Source of the DNA: Hofstenia miamia
Taxonomy: Eukaryota; Xenacoelomorpha; Acoela
DNA length: 37,352 bases
Direction: 5' to 3'
Assembly: GCA_004352715.1 (NCBI GenBank)
Contig: SCFE01000012.1
Span: forward strand, 510,099-547,450
Part shown: positions 1 through 10,330 of the stretch, one piece after another
Layout: the number at the start of each line of letters is the position of its first letter
Position numbering within the stretch: position 1 is the stretch's first letter
Program-made: the position numbers and the translations under genes
Notes under the pieces: model-generated
The model's database searches: none
What the model saw: only the letters and a program-made list of their open reading frames with translations
What the model was told of the DNA's origin: nothing

Positions 1-859
1 GATTCTAGCGAACAAGAGAACACGGTTAAACTATTTCTCTATTTACAGATGCTTGGGTGTCATATATACAATGCGTATTTACAATATTTACAAACATGAA
101 AACAACTAGTCAACACGAAAAGCGCGTGATCTGGCCGATAAATAACTACAACTACCGACTGATGTTACATTAGCAACAAATTTCAAGCTTGCATGATAGC
201 AAAAATGTATAGAAGATTTTATATGCTGTTTTGTATATGACCTATGCATTTCTACATATTAAAATGTTATAAAATAGACATTGTACAAAGTACTATAGTT
301 TGTTGTTTTGTATGCATTTTAGCAAGAAATTCAACATCCTTAGTTGTGTACATGTACCTCAAGGGTTTTTGCTGGTTCATTTGATGTTTGTAATCTATCT
401 AACTGATTTCTAATCTTTAACTATGGGTAATTTATAACAAAGTTTACAGATAACACAACACGTAATACTCCAATTGATGTTATTTTTTGTATGGAATTTG
501 ACAACAATGTAAGCAAATCCAAGTAAATGCTCATCATGTTAAGTCTTTCCAGTGTTTTGAAAGGTGAACTCGACATTGTCGATGAAATGGAAATATATAG
601 TTTGGATCACTAATAAATCTTGGGTGACATAAGCACATTAACTACGCCGTTAAAAAATGTTCCAACAGAATTTTATGCTGCAATCTTTAAGAAATGCGTT
701 TTCAATCGCGATCTTGAAATTATTATCATTAAATGATACTTCAAATTTTGTAGTATTATGCATTATGCTTCACCGGTTTTGTAGTGTTTTCACATAAACT
801 AAGTAGTAAACTACAATCTGCACTAAATCTTAACATATTATGAATGTATCCTCTTAATG
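1..859 (+). repeat. Long dispersed repeat, copy 1
   Basis: This stretch is repeated in the same orientation at 17002-17741, with only scattered base differences. Copy 1 carries about 110 bp (near 382-491) that copy 2 lacks. The left end cannot be defined because copy 1 starts at the window edge; the right end runs into the 1,000-N gap. No long open reading frame is visible. In copy 2 the right edge touches the stop codon of a candidate minus-strand exon, so the unit may be the 3' flank of a duplicated gene rather than a transposon. Confidence 0.9.
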
Positions 860-1859
860 NNNNNNNNNNNNNNNNNNNNNNNNNNNNNNNNNNNNNNNNN
901 NNNNNNNNNNNNNNNNNNNNNNNNNNNNNNNNNNNNNNNNNNNNNNNNNNNNNNNNNNNNNNNNNNNNNNNNNNNNNNNNNNNNNNNNNNNNNNNNNNNN
1001 NNNNNNNNNNNNNNNNNNNNNNNNNNNNNNNNNNNNNNNNNNNNNNNNNNNNNNNNNNNNNNNNNNNNNNNNNNNNNNNNNNNNNNNNNNNNNNNNNNNN
1101 NNNNNNNNNNNNNNNNNNNNNNNNNNNNNNNNNNNNNNNNNNNNNNNNNNNNNNNNNNNNNNNNNNNNNNNNNNNNNNNNNNNNNNNNNNNNNNNNNNNN
1201 NNNNNNNNNNNNNNNNNNNNNNNNNNNNNNNNNNNNNNNNNNNNNNNNNNNNNNNNNNNNNNNNNNNNNNNNNNNNNNNNNNNNNNNNNNNNNNNNNNNN
1301 NNNNNNNNNNNNNNNNNNNNNNNNNNNNNNNNNNNNNNNNNNNNNNNNNNNNNNNNNNNNNNNNNNNNNNNNNNNNNNNNNNNNNNNNNNNNNNNNNNNN
1401 NNNNNNNNNNNNNNNNNNNNNNNNNNNNNNNNNNNNNNNNNNNNNNNNNNNNNNNNNNNNNNNNNNNNNNNNNNNNNNNNNNNNNNNNNNNNNNNNNNNN
1501 NNNNNNNNNNNNNNNNNNNNNNNNNNNNNNNNNNNNNNNNNNNNNNNNNNNNNNNNNNNNNNNNNNNNNNNNNNNNNNNNNNNNNNNNNNNNNNNNNNNN
1601 NNNNNNNNNNNNNNNNNNNNNNNNNNNNNNNNNNNNNNNNNNNNNNNNNNNNNNNNNNNNNNNNNNNNNNNNNNNNNNNNNNNNNNNNNNNNNNNNNNNN
1701 NNNNNNNNNNNNNNNNNNNNNNNNNNNNNNNNNNNNNNNNNNNNNNNNNNNNNNNNNNNNNNNNNNNNNNNNNNNNNNNNNNNNNNNNNNNNNNNNNNNN
1801 NNNNNNNNNNNNNNNNNNNNNNNNNNNNNNNNNNNNNNNNNNNNNNNNNNNNNNNNNNN
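860..1859. other. Assembly gap, exactly 1,000 N
   Basis: The run is exactly 1,000 N, which suggests a default gap size rather than a measured distance. Any reading frame crossing it is meaningless. Confidence 0.98.
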
Positions 1860-2040
1860 CCCCACCCCATCCATGATAGAGCCAACAACAAGTATTCCTG
1901 AAATGCAAGTTGACGACATTGTTTCGGAACCTATAGATGATACCACTGTTGAATTAATAGAAAATGATCTGCATGAGAACGAAATGATCGTAGAGGAAAA
2001 TGTGGACGGAAACATCTTTGATTTGTTTGACGATTTTTAA
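1860..2040 (+). CDS. C-terminal end of an unidentified acidic protein
   Basis: Directly after the gap the plus strand is open for 59 codons and stops with TAA at 2038-2040. The peptide is rich in Asp and Glu and ends in the motif DLFDDF; an AATAAA lies 45 bases beyond the stop. Acidic low-complexity tails are common in transcription factors and also in some transposases, so the family cannot be named. The start and most of the protein are missing in the gap. It could be the end of a host gene or of a mobile element that also carries the flanking repeat. The coding call rests on the open frame, the protein-like composition and the nearby polyadenylation signal. Confidence 0.45.
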
Positions 2041-2084
2041 TTTGAAGTTTGCTAAACACTTTTGTTCTATGCTGTTAAGCCTAT

Positions 2085-2090
2085 AATAAA
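2085..2090 (+). promoter_or_regulatory. Candidate polyadenylation signal AATAAA
   Basis: AATAAA lies 45 bases downstream of the TAA at 2038-2040, which is a normal spacing for a short 3' UTR. It supports the preceding partial frame as the end of a transcribed gene. Confidence 0.45.
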
Positions 2091-2377
2091 CAATAATCTG
2101 ACTTTAAAAAATGAGTCTTGTAAAAAATATTCCATGGTTGTTCTCACAAAATATTGTTTTGTTTTTTTGTTTTTTTGATCCTGTAAAGTTGAGCCTGCTA
2201 GTGTTTCTTAAATGTTTCTTAATTTTTGCCAGATTTGAGCCTCATGTTTCTTATAAAAATGTTTCTTATAAAAAAAAGCGTGTAATTTATCTTCAGACAA
2301 TCTGTCGAAAATGAGAATGATATCTCGTTGTAGGGTGGAATTTTCTTTATGAATTAGAAGAAATAAATAATAATATT

Positions 2378-3100
2378 CTAAATAATTAACTCTTGTGGAA
2401 AAAGAATAGATTTAAAAATATATTCTTTTGTTTTAGAAGAGTTTTTATTACAACCATTTAATGCCCAATTTAGTTGAACACTAAGCTTTTTTATCATTAG
2501 GCTGTGTACATTAGTATATACGATATTAGCATAGTTTAAATTACTCATAACAAAAGCTTGAAACATTTGAATTACTGCAATTGAGGATAACTGTTGGGAA
2601 ACATGAGATATCTTTATAATACCTATAGCCATTTTTTTAATAATAGTATTTATTTGCGACGTGAAATTAAGTTTTGAAAGTATTTAAACTTATTAACAGG
2701 TATAACAGATGAATTATTGAAATTAATTGAATAGTCAGAGATGTCCGGTTTTTTCTAAAGGTTGCATTATGCAAAATTCAGTTTTTTCGTATTAATACGC
2801 AATCTATGCATGTTAAAATGGTTGCTCAATTTTATACAATTCGATTCAATAACTTTTACAGCTTTATCTAAGGATTTATTTCCACAGTATATATATGTAT
2901 CATCGGCGTATTGTGTTATTTCGCAGTCAGTAATTTCCTTCATGTCATTCACATAAATATTAAAAAGTAGGGGACCTAGTATGGTTCCTTGAGGTACACC
3001 ATTATTGACAGACAACCAATTTGAAAAAGTGTCATTTAATTTAACTCGCTGAAGTCTTTTACTTAAAATAGGGTATTATTGCTGCGGTATCATTACTTAC
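2378..3100 (-). pseudogene. LINE reverse transcriptase fragment (CR1/Jockey-like), decayed
   Basis: On the minus strand from about 3060 down, the peptide contains VPQGTILGPLLFNIYVNDM followed by YADDT, which are the hallmark blocks of non-LTR retrotransposon reverse transcriptases (RVT_1). The catalytic aspartates of YADD are kept. Further down, 2632-2378 reads the C-terminal extension typical of these enzymes (FVMSNLNYANIVYTN). The segments are joined only through frame changes and a stop lies just upstream, so this is a 5'-truncated relic. Endonuclease and gag-like parts are absent. The palindrome at 3121-3161 sits immediately upstream. Confidence 0.85.
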
Positions 3101-3120
3101 ATTCAAAATTTTGTTCTGTT

Positions 3121-3161
3121 TACACAGGGACTTCTAAATATATTTAGAAGGCCCTGGTGTA
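3121..3161. repeat. Short palindrome (hairpin)
   Basis: A perfect 20-bp palindrome (CTTCTAAATATATTTAGAAG, 3131-3150) is extended on both sides by TACACAGGGA and GCCCTGGTGTA, giving a stem of about 20 bp with one mismatch and one bulge. It could be a tiny inverted-repeat element or a stem-loop of the adjacent LINE remnant. Confidence 0.7.
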
Positions 3162-3489
3162 CAAAAAAGTTAAGATTTTTATTAAGAGGACTAATTAAGA
3201 CTAATCAAAAATGGTAATTACTCAGTGGCTATCAAATAAATTGATTTTTCCATTCCTAACCAACTTGAATACTTTAAAATAATGCGTTTACGTTTCGTAT
3301 GTCCCATAATTGTCATTCCGCAACGCGCATTAAACGCTGTTATTTATCTTAATATTGATGATTTTGAAATTTTCTTTGCTAAAATTAATATGATATGGTC
3401 TGTACTTCCTAGATCAATTGTATTTGTTTATCAGAAATATTTATTAGATCAGGGATATGAATTGTCCTCGAAGTTACTAAGCAACAATG

Positions 3490-3882
3490 TTACAAGCTAG
3501 AATATCCGCAACGAATTTTCATTAAGACAAATATCATCCATCCATGACTGATATTTTGCTTTTGCAAAGTTAAAAAGCATACAAAACACACAAAAAATAT
3601 GCACATGACTAAGGCAGGAAATGTGGAGAGGACAATACATATTTGTCGCATCAGCAACGAAATTATTCCTGTGGTCTTATCCAATAGCTTGAAGCGATGA
3701 AGCTTTGTCAAATTAATTTTTAAACTAGCGGAGTTTTCAGCATTCCAATGGTCAATGATGATATTTCGCATCTTATGAATCACACGTTCAACAGCTGCAG
3801 AACATGTGACCGGTAATATTTCTCGAATATTACGACTGGACGGTAGTTGTAGGCAATATAGAGAAGTTATTGAGATGAACAA
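3490..3882 (-). pseudogene. hAT transposase C-terminal (dimerisation) fragment, decayed
   Basis: The minus-strand peptide contains ILPVTCSAAVERVIHKMRNI and then a SLKINLTKLHR block. This resembles the hAT C-terminal dimerisation signature, usually of the form LPVSTASAERSFSTLRRLKT followed by a GLALLHIHR-like segment. Neither the catalytic domain nor a BED finger is recognisable nearby. Minus-strand frames at 4300-4715 may be eroded upstream parts of the same element, but I could not tie them to a family. A transposon relic, not a host gene. Confidence 0.5.
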
Positions 3883-4717
3883 GAGGTTTCATTGAAAGAA
3901 GGAGGCCAGCTTCGGCCGTATTTGGTGCAAAATCTGTAGAATTTATCACTCTTATGTAAGCTGTCTTCTAGTAAGTAATAGCTTCTTTACGCTGTCAAAT
4001 ATTTTCTAATTTCTCACTTTGTTGAGCTTCATTTCGAAAATCTATAAATTCCCCGCAAAATAGGTCTGATCTTTATACAGTTGCAAAGCAAATTTTGGCT
4101 GTATCTGTATGTTTAGTAAATGATTGTAATTTATTCCCTGATATATTCTCATAGATTGCTTTCTGAAGGGTTCTCTACCAACAGGCTTGCGTGTAGGCCG
4201 TTGAAAATTGCAAACATCTGAAAGCGATTGCGATGTGAGATTATCAAATTCCAGTTGAATAGCTGATTAGCAACTAGAATGATATGCTCGTTTCAAAAAC
4301 TATCTTTCCTCAAATACAATTGAATTTTTCGTATTTTTGTAGCTAATCCACTGGAACTTTACCAGGATACAAACCGGTGTATGCGCCACTATGCCTGGGT
4401 ATATTTCACCTGGTTTTATTAAACTTTTAACAATCTCGTCATTCTTTGCAAAAGTATATAGGGTTAACATTGAAAGGTTTTGTGCCAGGGTTGTTTGCAA
4501 ATTAGATTGCTGAATTCCTTTTGGCACCAATTAGTTGGTTGAAATATATTATTATCAGATCGATTCCTAGTATTGAATTTAAAGATTTCTTTCTTATATT
4601 TTTGCGTTTTCTTCATTCCATTGGTAGTTAGATTGTCAAAATCATTGATTTTATAAAATAATGTATTGTTTGTGGTACATTCAACAGTTTGAAAATATTT
4701 ATAATGTAACATCAAGA
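3883..4717. other. No identifiable gene; two short open minus frames
   Basis: Minus-strand frames at 4715-4464 and 4530-4300 overlap and look like one frame broken by a shift, but no family motif is visible. Given a hAT fragment on one side and a LINE fragment on the other, eroded transposon sequence is the likeliest content. Confidence 0.4.
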
Positions 4718-5130
4718 GAATTTATACACAGTGGATCACAAAATATTGTGTGTAAGCTTAGACGCTTCAATTTTGGTGACATCATGTGTCTCATCTATCT
4801 ATCTTTCTCATCGCAGCCAGTGTGTAAAAATTAAAGATGCGATTTCTCAACCTCTTGCAATTAAATCAGGTGTACCTCAAGGTAGTGGTCTGGGTCCTTT
4901 ATTCTTCGTGGAATTCATCAATGGTCTTCCTGATTCTCTTCTCTGCCCATCACCTTTCCTATATGCTGATAATTCCAAATTTTGGATTTGTCAAAAAATA
5001 ATTTAATTGTGGACGAAATTTATATTAGTAACTAGGCTCAGAATAACAACATGAAGCTTAATCACAGCAAAACTGAAGTAATTAAGTTCTCTCGATCTAA
5101 ATTATTTACTCTTAATTTTGAAATTGTCTA
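4718..5130 (+). pseudogene. LINE reverse transcriptase fragment, inactive
   Basis: The plus strand reads TVDHKILC, then SHRSQCVKIKDAISQ, then KSGVPQGSGLGPLFF and FLYADNSKF, and after a stop near 5004 continues with NMKLNHSKTEVIKFSR. This is the order of blocks in CR1/Jockey-like non-LTR reverse transcriptases. The catalytic YADD is changed to YADN and stops interrupt the frame, so the copy is dead. It lies in the opposite orientation to the fragment at 2378-3100 and differs from it in sequence, so it is a separate insertion. Both ends are truncated. Confidence 0.85.
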
Positions 5131-5308
5131 TCATTCGGCTCTTTAAAATCCAGCAATTATGTGAAAGATTTAGAGTTATTTATCAGCTCATACACAAAAT
5201 ACGGCTAAAAATTGAAAATGTCCCATATTTTTCGATTAGAAGTTCTACTACTTATAAAACATAGTTGAATATACATTCATGTAAGTAATAAACAATAGAT
5301 TTAACTTG

Positions 5309-5311
<3 letters not shown>

Positions 5312-5350
<39 letters not shown>
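5312..5350. repeat. (AT)n microsatellite
   Basis: An uninterrupted AT dinucleotide tract of about 39 bp lies between the LINE relic and the F-box/LRR gene. Confidence 0.97.
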
Positions 5351-5354
<4 letters not shown>

Positions 5355-5709
5355 TATTAATAAGCTTGCAAAATACATCAGTACATATAACAATAAAAAA
5401 CAACAATTGGTAAGCTTTGTCTAATTTATCACAAATATAAGACTATTATATGATCTAAAACTGCACAGAATATTCTTTTATGATTAGTCTGTGATTAAGC
5501 ATTCTAGGCGGCTTTGCAATATCAACAAAATCACAGCATTAAAAATTAATCCATTTGAGCTTCAGGTGTACACTCACCACCATAGACTAACAGAATGAAA
5601 ACAATAACTAATTATATTAGAGATAATTATGTAAATTGACCAATGGAATACATATTGTTCGCATTGTTCGCAAATGTAATGCACAGCGCATCTTGGATAA
5701 CAAAATAGT

Positions 5710-7470
5710 TCACTCATTAAAAGACTTCACAGTAAATGTTATTTTCCTCAGTGGATATTCAGCCTGAAAATATGTTGTCAGTGAGTCTCTAACTAAAACA
5801 TTTGACATATGTACTTTGAAGAGATGTGTATTTTTTGTTGCAATTGATATAAGTGTCCTAAGAGCTTCTTCTGAATCATTGATACCGGTTCTGAATATAT
5901 TTAACATTCTTAGTGTTCTATACTTGTGATTTACGAACGTCTGAAGAAATTGGGTGTTCACATTGTGATTCCAAGAAATATCGACTTTCCTTAAGCGATT
6001 ATACTTTAAGATTCCAATATTATCAATATAACTATGAGGTTGAAGTCCTGTATTGGATAAACCTAGCTTCACTAGTTTTGATAAAGAGCACTTCACAATT
6101 AAGTTCAAATGTTTTCCCTTTAGGAATGGATTGTTACCAAAATCCATGTCCTTTAATTGCTGATTACTTTCAAACAGACTTAGGAGTGAATTGTAACAAG
6201 TGGAAATATCTAAATCACAATTACTAACATTCATTCGTGTCAAGGTTGTTATGCTATTCATTGATAAAGAATCAATTAATGTAGTTGCAAAAAAATCATT
6301 CATTCCCTTAATACTGATACTGTTTAATGTTTTCATTTCACTTTGCCAAAATCTGCCAAAGCAAATTGTATACCATGAAATATCATCTGATAAGTCTGGA
6401 ACAATTGTTAGTCTCTTACATTTGATAAATCTAATGTTAAATATTGCATTTGATAGAACCTTATCAATTTGGATATTTTCAATTGCATCGTGTTGATCTA
6501 AAAAATTACAAAAGTCTTTATGAAATGTGTCAATGTCTTTATCTTTTGCAACAGTAGATCTAGAAATATATAAAGCTTTTAAATTTGGGAGGCTGTTTTC
6601 AGATAAGGCTTTTATATGATCGCCATTGAAGTTAAATCCTTCTAGCTCCAACTTTCGTAACTTAGCATTTTTGGAAAACAAGCTTTTGAATGGCGGCAAG
6701 CAATTTTTTACTTCAAAAATTGATAAACCAGTGCCAAATAATGACATATGCAGAAGATCTGATTGGGTATTTGCTAGTGTTGAAAGTACGCTTGGAATAT
6801 TCTCATTATTTGGATGCTGTGATTCCAAGGTAATCTTAATGAGTCTTAAAGACTTTAACATTGACTGAAACATTGCGATAAATTCCTTGTTTGGCAAGAA
6901 ACTTAAGTCTATTTGAAGTTTTCTGACATTGATTAATTCGCTTGCAATACATAACGAATTTTGTACATGTATGTGACACGCATTTTGGGTGATTTGTAAA
7001 GACACTAGATTAGCTTTGCCACGTAAAAACGTTCTTAGTATTTGTTCTGCTGTTGAATCTAAATGAATTATGCCGTGCATTTTAAAAGATCTCAACTGTG
7101 GAGCCACAATCCTTAATAACAAATACGTAGCTGAATGATTTCTAGTAAGACTAGTGTCCATATTAGAATTTAGCTTTAAATACGTTAGGTACGGCAGAGA
7201 AATTTCAGAGAAGTTCATTTGTTTTATTATTGTAGTCCCTACCAAGGAAACATCAAGGCATAGACGGCAAATGTTTTCAGAACTAAAGGTATTGGAAATG
7301 GATTCATTGATTATCAATTTATTGGTAGAGAGGGTAAAACCTTGTTTTACTCTTTTGCAGTAATTTTTGTAAGCGTCCCATAATTTTCTGGAAGTTATTG
7401 ATACAGAATTAGCCAAATATGATTTTGATAGACTTTTGTAAACAATGGACAATACTTCAACATCAACGTC
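5710..7470 (-). CDS. F-box/leucine-rich-repeat protein, last exon (586 codons)
   Basis: One uninterrupted frame runs from 7470 down to a TGA at 5712-5710. No early in-frame ATG exists; the 5' edge follows a textbook 3' splice site (TATTTTTTAG, then GACGTTGATG), so an upstream exon should supply the start. I could not locate it. The first 45 residues (VEVLSIVYKSLSKSYL, then RKLWDAYKNY) fit an F-box, which binds Skp1 in SCF ubiquitin ligases. The rest is a chain of irregular leucine-rich repeats of the ribonuclease-inhibitor type, for example LRKLELEGFNFNG, LKALYISRS, LVKLGLSNTGL, LRKVDISWN and LRMLNIFRTG, expected to bind the substrate. No signal peptide or membrane segment is seen. The F-box call is from weak similarity; the repeat fold is firmer. 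No AATAAA was found downstream. Confidence 0.75.
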   Translation of the reverse strand, partial: DVDVEVLSIVYKSLSKSYLANSVSITSRKLWDAYKNYCKRVKQGFTLSTNKLIINESISNTFSSENICRLCLDVSLVGTTIIKQMNFSEISLPYLTYLKLNSNMDTSLTRNHSATYLLLRIVAPQLRSFKMHGIIHLDSTAEQILRTFLRGKANLVSLQITQNACHIHVQNSLCIASELINVRKLQIDLSFLPNKEFIAMFQSMLKSLRLIKITLESQHPNNENIPSVLSTLANTQSDLLHMSLFGTGLSIFEVKNCLPPFKSLFSKNAKLRKLELEGFNFNGDHIKALSENSLPNLKALYISRSTVAKDKDIDTFHKDFCNFLDQHDAIENIQIDKVLSNAIFNIRFIKCKRLTIVPDLSDDISWYTICFGRFWQSEMKTLNSISIKGMNDFFATTLIDSLSMNSITTLTRMNVSNCDLDISTCYNSLLSLFESNQQLKDMDFGNNPFLKGKHLNLIVKCSLSKLVKLGLSNTGLQPHSYIDNIGILKYNRLRKVDISWNHNVNTQFLQTFVNHKYRTLRMLNIFRTGINDSEEALRTLISIATKNTHLFKVHMSNVLVRDSLTTYFQAEYPLRKITFTVKSFNE

Positions 7471-7643
7471 CTAAAAAATACATTATTCTTGCTGTTGAAT
7501 ATCAATCAGTAACATTTCCATTAGAGCTGAACTTCAATCAACTTTTACCTATAATTAAGAAAATCTCAGAATATAAAAATGTTTTAATTTATTGTTCTGA
7601 CGTAAATTCTATGAAAGAAGCAACAATGCGTCATTATTTATAA

Positions 7644-9808
7644 AGTAATTCCATTCTTCCCTATTACTGAATATGAATGATTGTATATGTGATTATTATA
7701 GAAGTAATGACATATTTTTCCTAATTAGACGAAATTTAATGTTTTGACTGAAAGCAACAATTAATAATTATTTTTGGTGAAGGGCAAATTATCCCTTCCC
7801 AGCGTGATCCTTTCCTCAACTAAAAAGGACAAAATTCAACCATTCATGAGGCTGGGCAATTCAAGTGGACAATTTAGATTATAGTTTGAAAGCATTCTAT
7901 ATCATGACAGGAATCAATACCACAACTTCATCATATATATTCTATCTACAATAAGTCATTTCTGCTGCTATTATAAGAGATATATTTAAATAATTTTTTT
8001 TTGAAATCCGAATAATAGTAATTTGTGCAAGCGAAGATAGGATGTTCCCATTATAAACAGGTTCAAAGAATGTACTCGATTGACTCATAGGTGTAGACAA
8101 GGTGGGGGGACAGAAGCCATTGGCCCTCCCAAATTGTCAAAGTTTGGATTCCGAAGTTGAGCCTTTTGTTGAAAGATCCCGTTGAAATTGTCCTAAAACA
8201 AACACTTTGTAGTTCCGTTCAACTAATCAAATATTTGGCCCCCAATTTTTATTTTTGACTGCGCCACTAGATTGACTATATAGATATTAAAACAAGCTAC
8301 TAACCATTCATGTAATCCAGACACATTGATACATTTGAAGAGAATTTGATAGAATTTCACAGATGGCCCCATTGTTAAGAAGGTCATTGTTACTCGTGTT
8401 ATCACTTAGTAAACAATAGTTGATGTAAGTAGACAAACTGGATGCAAAACATATATTTTAGGAACTAAGCGACGCTAAGCATTATGGAATTCATTTGTTG
8501 ATACAAAAAGTTGTCTAGTGGAGATATAGACTTTGTACAGTATAATGCTAAGATTAATGATCGCCCTATCAGGGTATTAAAGCTAGCAAACTGAGAACAT
8601 TAAATAATGCTTGTTAACTACATGTAATGGAGTCCATTTCATAAACAACTGCCCATTTGGTAGCCAACATTGCTATTATTGATAGCTCTGTCTTGATCTA
8701 TTGTATTTTGTTCATATTTTGTTTTTACTCAAATTTCAAAAAAACAATTTATAAAAAGTCATCAGGAAGTAGTTTCAAGAGAAATAGACTAAAGAAGTCT
8801 TACACGATGCTGCCATCAAGAGATCATGTTCAATAGGAGTACTTGTTTTATCATTAAGGGCTCCTATGCAGCATGCAAGATTGATCCTCCTTTTATAAAA
8901 ACAGATTTTTAAACTAGCGTAAAATAGGTTTGCAGCTCTATTTACAATAATGAAAAATCAATTACACATGCATTCAAATTACTATCAGCTTCAACATGAA
9001 TGCATTCAAGGGATAATACTTTAATACCATTCACAATTTTTTTGGTCCCCATTTATTCACGCTTTCAAAATGCATTTTTTTACACAAGGAATTTGAAAAG
9101 AAATGCGGGCACAAAGCCAGAGACAAACAAGTGCCAGGCTAAAATTAGGACTACGATTGGGGCTAGGCATATGTTATTTTCTGTTAACTCCGCGTACAAA
9201 AATCTAAGTCTAAAATTCCTGTTGTCTATTATACTCTTTTGTAAAAAAAATTTCTAAAAAATTCTATATTCTTCAATATTCATTCTAAAAGAGTCGATCT
9301 GAAAGAAAAATGCATTTGAAATTTTCTTTTATAAAAAAAGATTCTACGACGATGCACTATCAGAAATTGTGCATAAAATGCCTTTAAGTTTAAATATTGA
9401 TATCATTCTAAGATATAAACAAAGCATTAATAAAAAAACATACAGTAGACACCTTGTTATGCAAGTTTCGTTACTTTGATATTTCTTAACTGTTTATTTA
9501 TTATTTTCAAATGCTAGAAACTCATTTCATTATTTTCGTAATAGAATCTCAACCAGGCATACATCAAATTCTTAATTTTGAGCAATATATCAAAACTATT
9601 AAATAAATACTTGAATTTATGTATATACACATAAACTTTTAAAATTTATCTAATAAAAACATGGAATATTGAAATTTGGCGAGTCAATTAGGAGAAAATT
9701 TCATTTTGGGGATTTTCGAATCTTGCCAATTACTCTTGGTTCTATGATGAATGCAAATTTACTGTTTTCCGAATGGATAGATCCCATTACTTTCACTTGG
9801 ATAAAAGA
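7644..9808. other. Intergenic, no gene recognised
   Basis: AT-rich DNA with stops in all frames. The only structure I see is a candidate short repeat at 8088-8269. Poly-A and poly-T runs are frequent. Confidence 0.6.
8088..8269. repeat. Candidate short interspersed element with TAG.../...CTA ends
   Basis: The segment opens TAGGTGTAGACAAGGTGGGG and closes with GACTGCGCCACTA, whose complement reads TAGTGGCGCAGTC. The G-rich start, C-rich interior and CGCCACTA end resemble the small TAGTGGCG-ended repeats common in invertebrate genomes. The inverted match is weak and no target duplication is evident. Confidence 0.3.
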
Positions 9809-10330
9809 GGGTAGGTTTTTAATGTCGCAATTTTTTAATGTCGTAGTTTTTAATTTCATAATTTTTTTAATGTTGTGATTCTTAATGTCGTTGTTTATTA
9901 TTGTCGTAATTTTTTAATGTCGTGAATTTTTAATGTCATAAATTTAATTTATTAAGTATATTTAACTTGTGTTAGGGCTTTGGTCTATAAAATGATGAAA
10001 AAATAGGATTTTAGTTTGGGGTTTAGGTCTATAAAATAACACAGAGATAAGATTTTGGGTTAGTGCGTAGGTCTATAAATGATGAAAAATAGGGTTTTGG
10101 GTTAGGGTTTGGCTTACGAAACATCCATTTGAGACTTGGGTTTAGGGCTTAGGTTTACAAAATAATTAAGAAATAAGGTTTTGAGGTAAGTTTAGGAAAA
10201 GTCATTTGCAACAAAAACAATTAAAAATGACGACATTAAAAAATTACGACATTAAGAAATTATAAACATTAATAAGAGATGACATTAAAATATTACTACA
10301 TTAAAAAAACCGACATTAAAAATCCTACCC
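9809..10330. mobile_element. 522-bp MITE with reiterated TTTTTAATGTCG ends
   Basis: Both ends share an inverted GGGTAGG followed by tandemly reiterated, degenerate TTTTTAATGTCG(TAA) units: about eight on the left (9813-9955) and about six inverted on the right (10225-10325). The core (9970-10195) holds about four direct repeats of roughly 60 bp, each with GGTCTATAAAATGATGAAAA-like and TTAGGGTTT-like blocks. No coding capacity. Subterminal repeats of this kind usually serve as transposase binding sites. No convincing target duplication was found, so the superfamily is unassigned. It abuts, and probably interrupts, the hAT relic at 10331-11670. Confidence 0.8.

Noticed and set aside
756-2040. 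Long open frames on both strands across 860-1859
   Set aside because: They consist almost entirely of N and have no stops only because the sequence is unknown; only the 1860-2040 tail is real sequence.
7472-7643. Plus-strand frame of 57 codons ending in TAA, antisense to the 5' edge of the F-box/LRR gene
   Set aside because: The translation looks protein-like, but there is no convincing plus-strand splice acceptor or start, no family motif, and it overlaps the minus-strand acceptor region.
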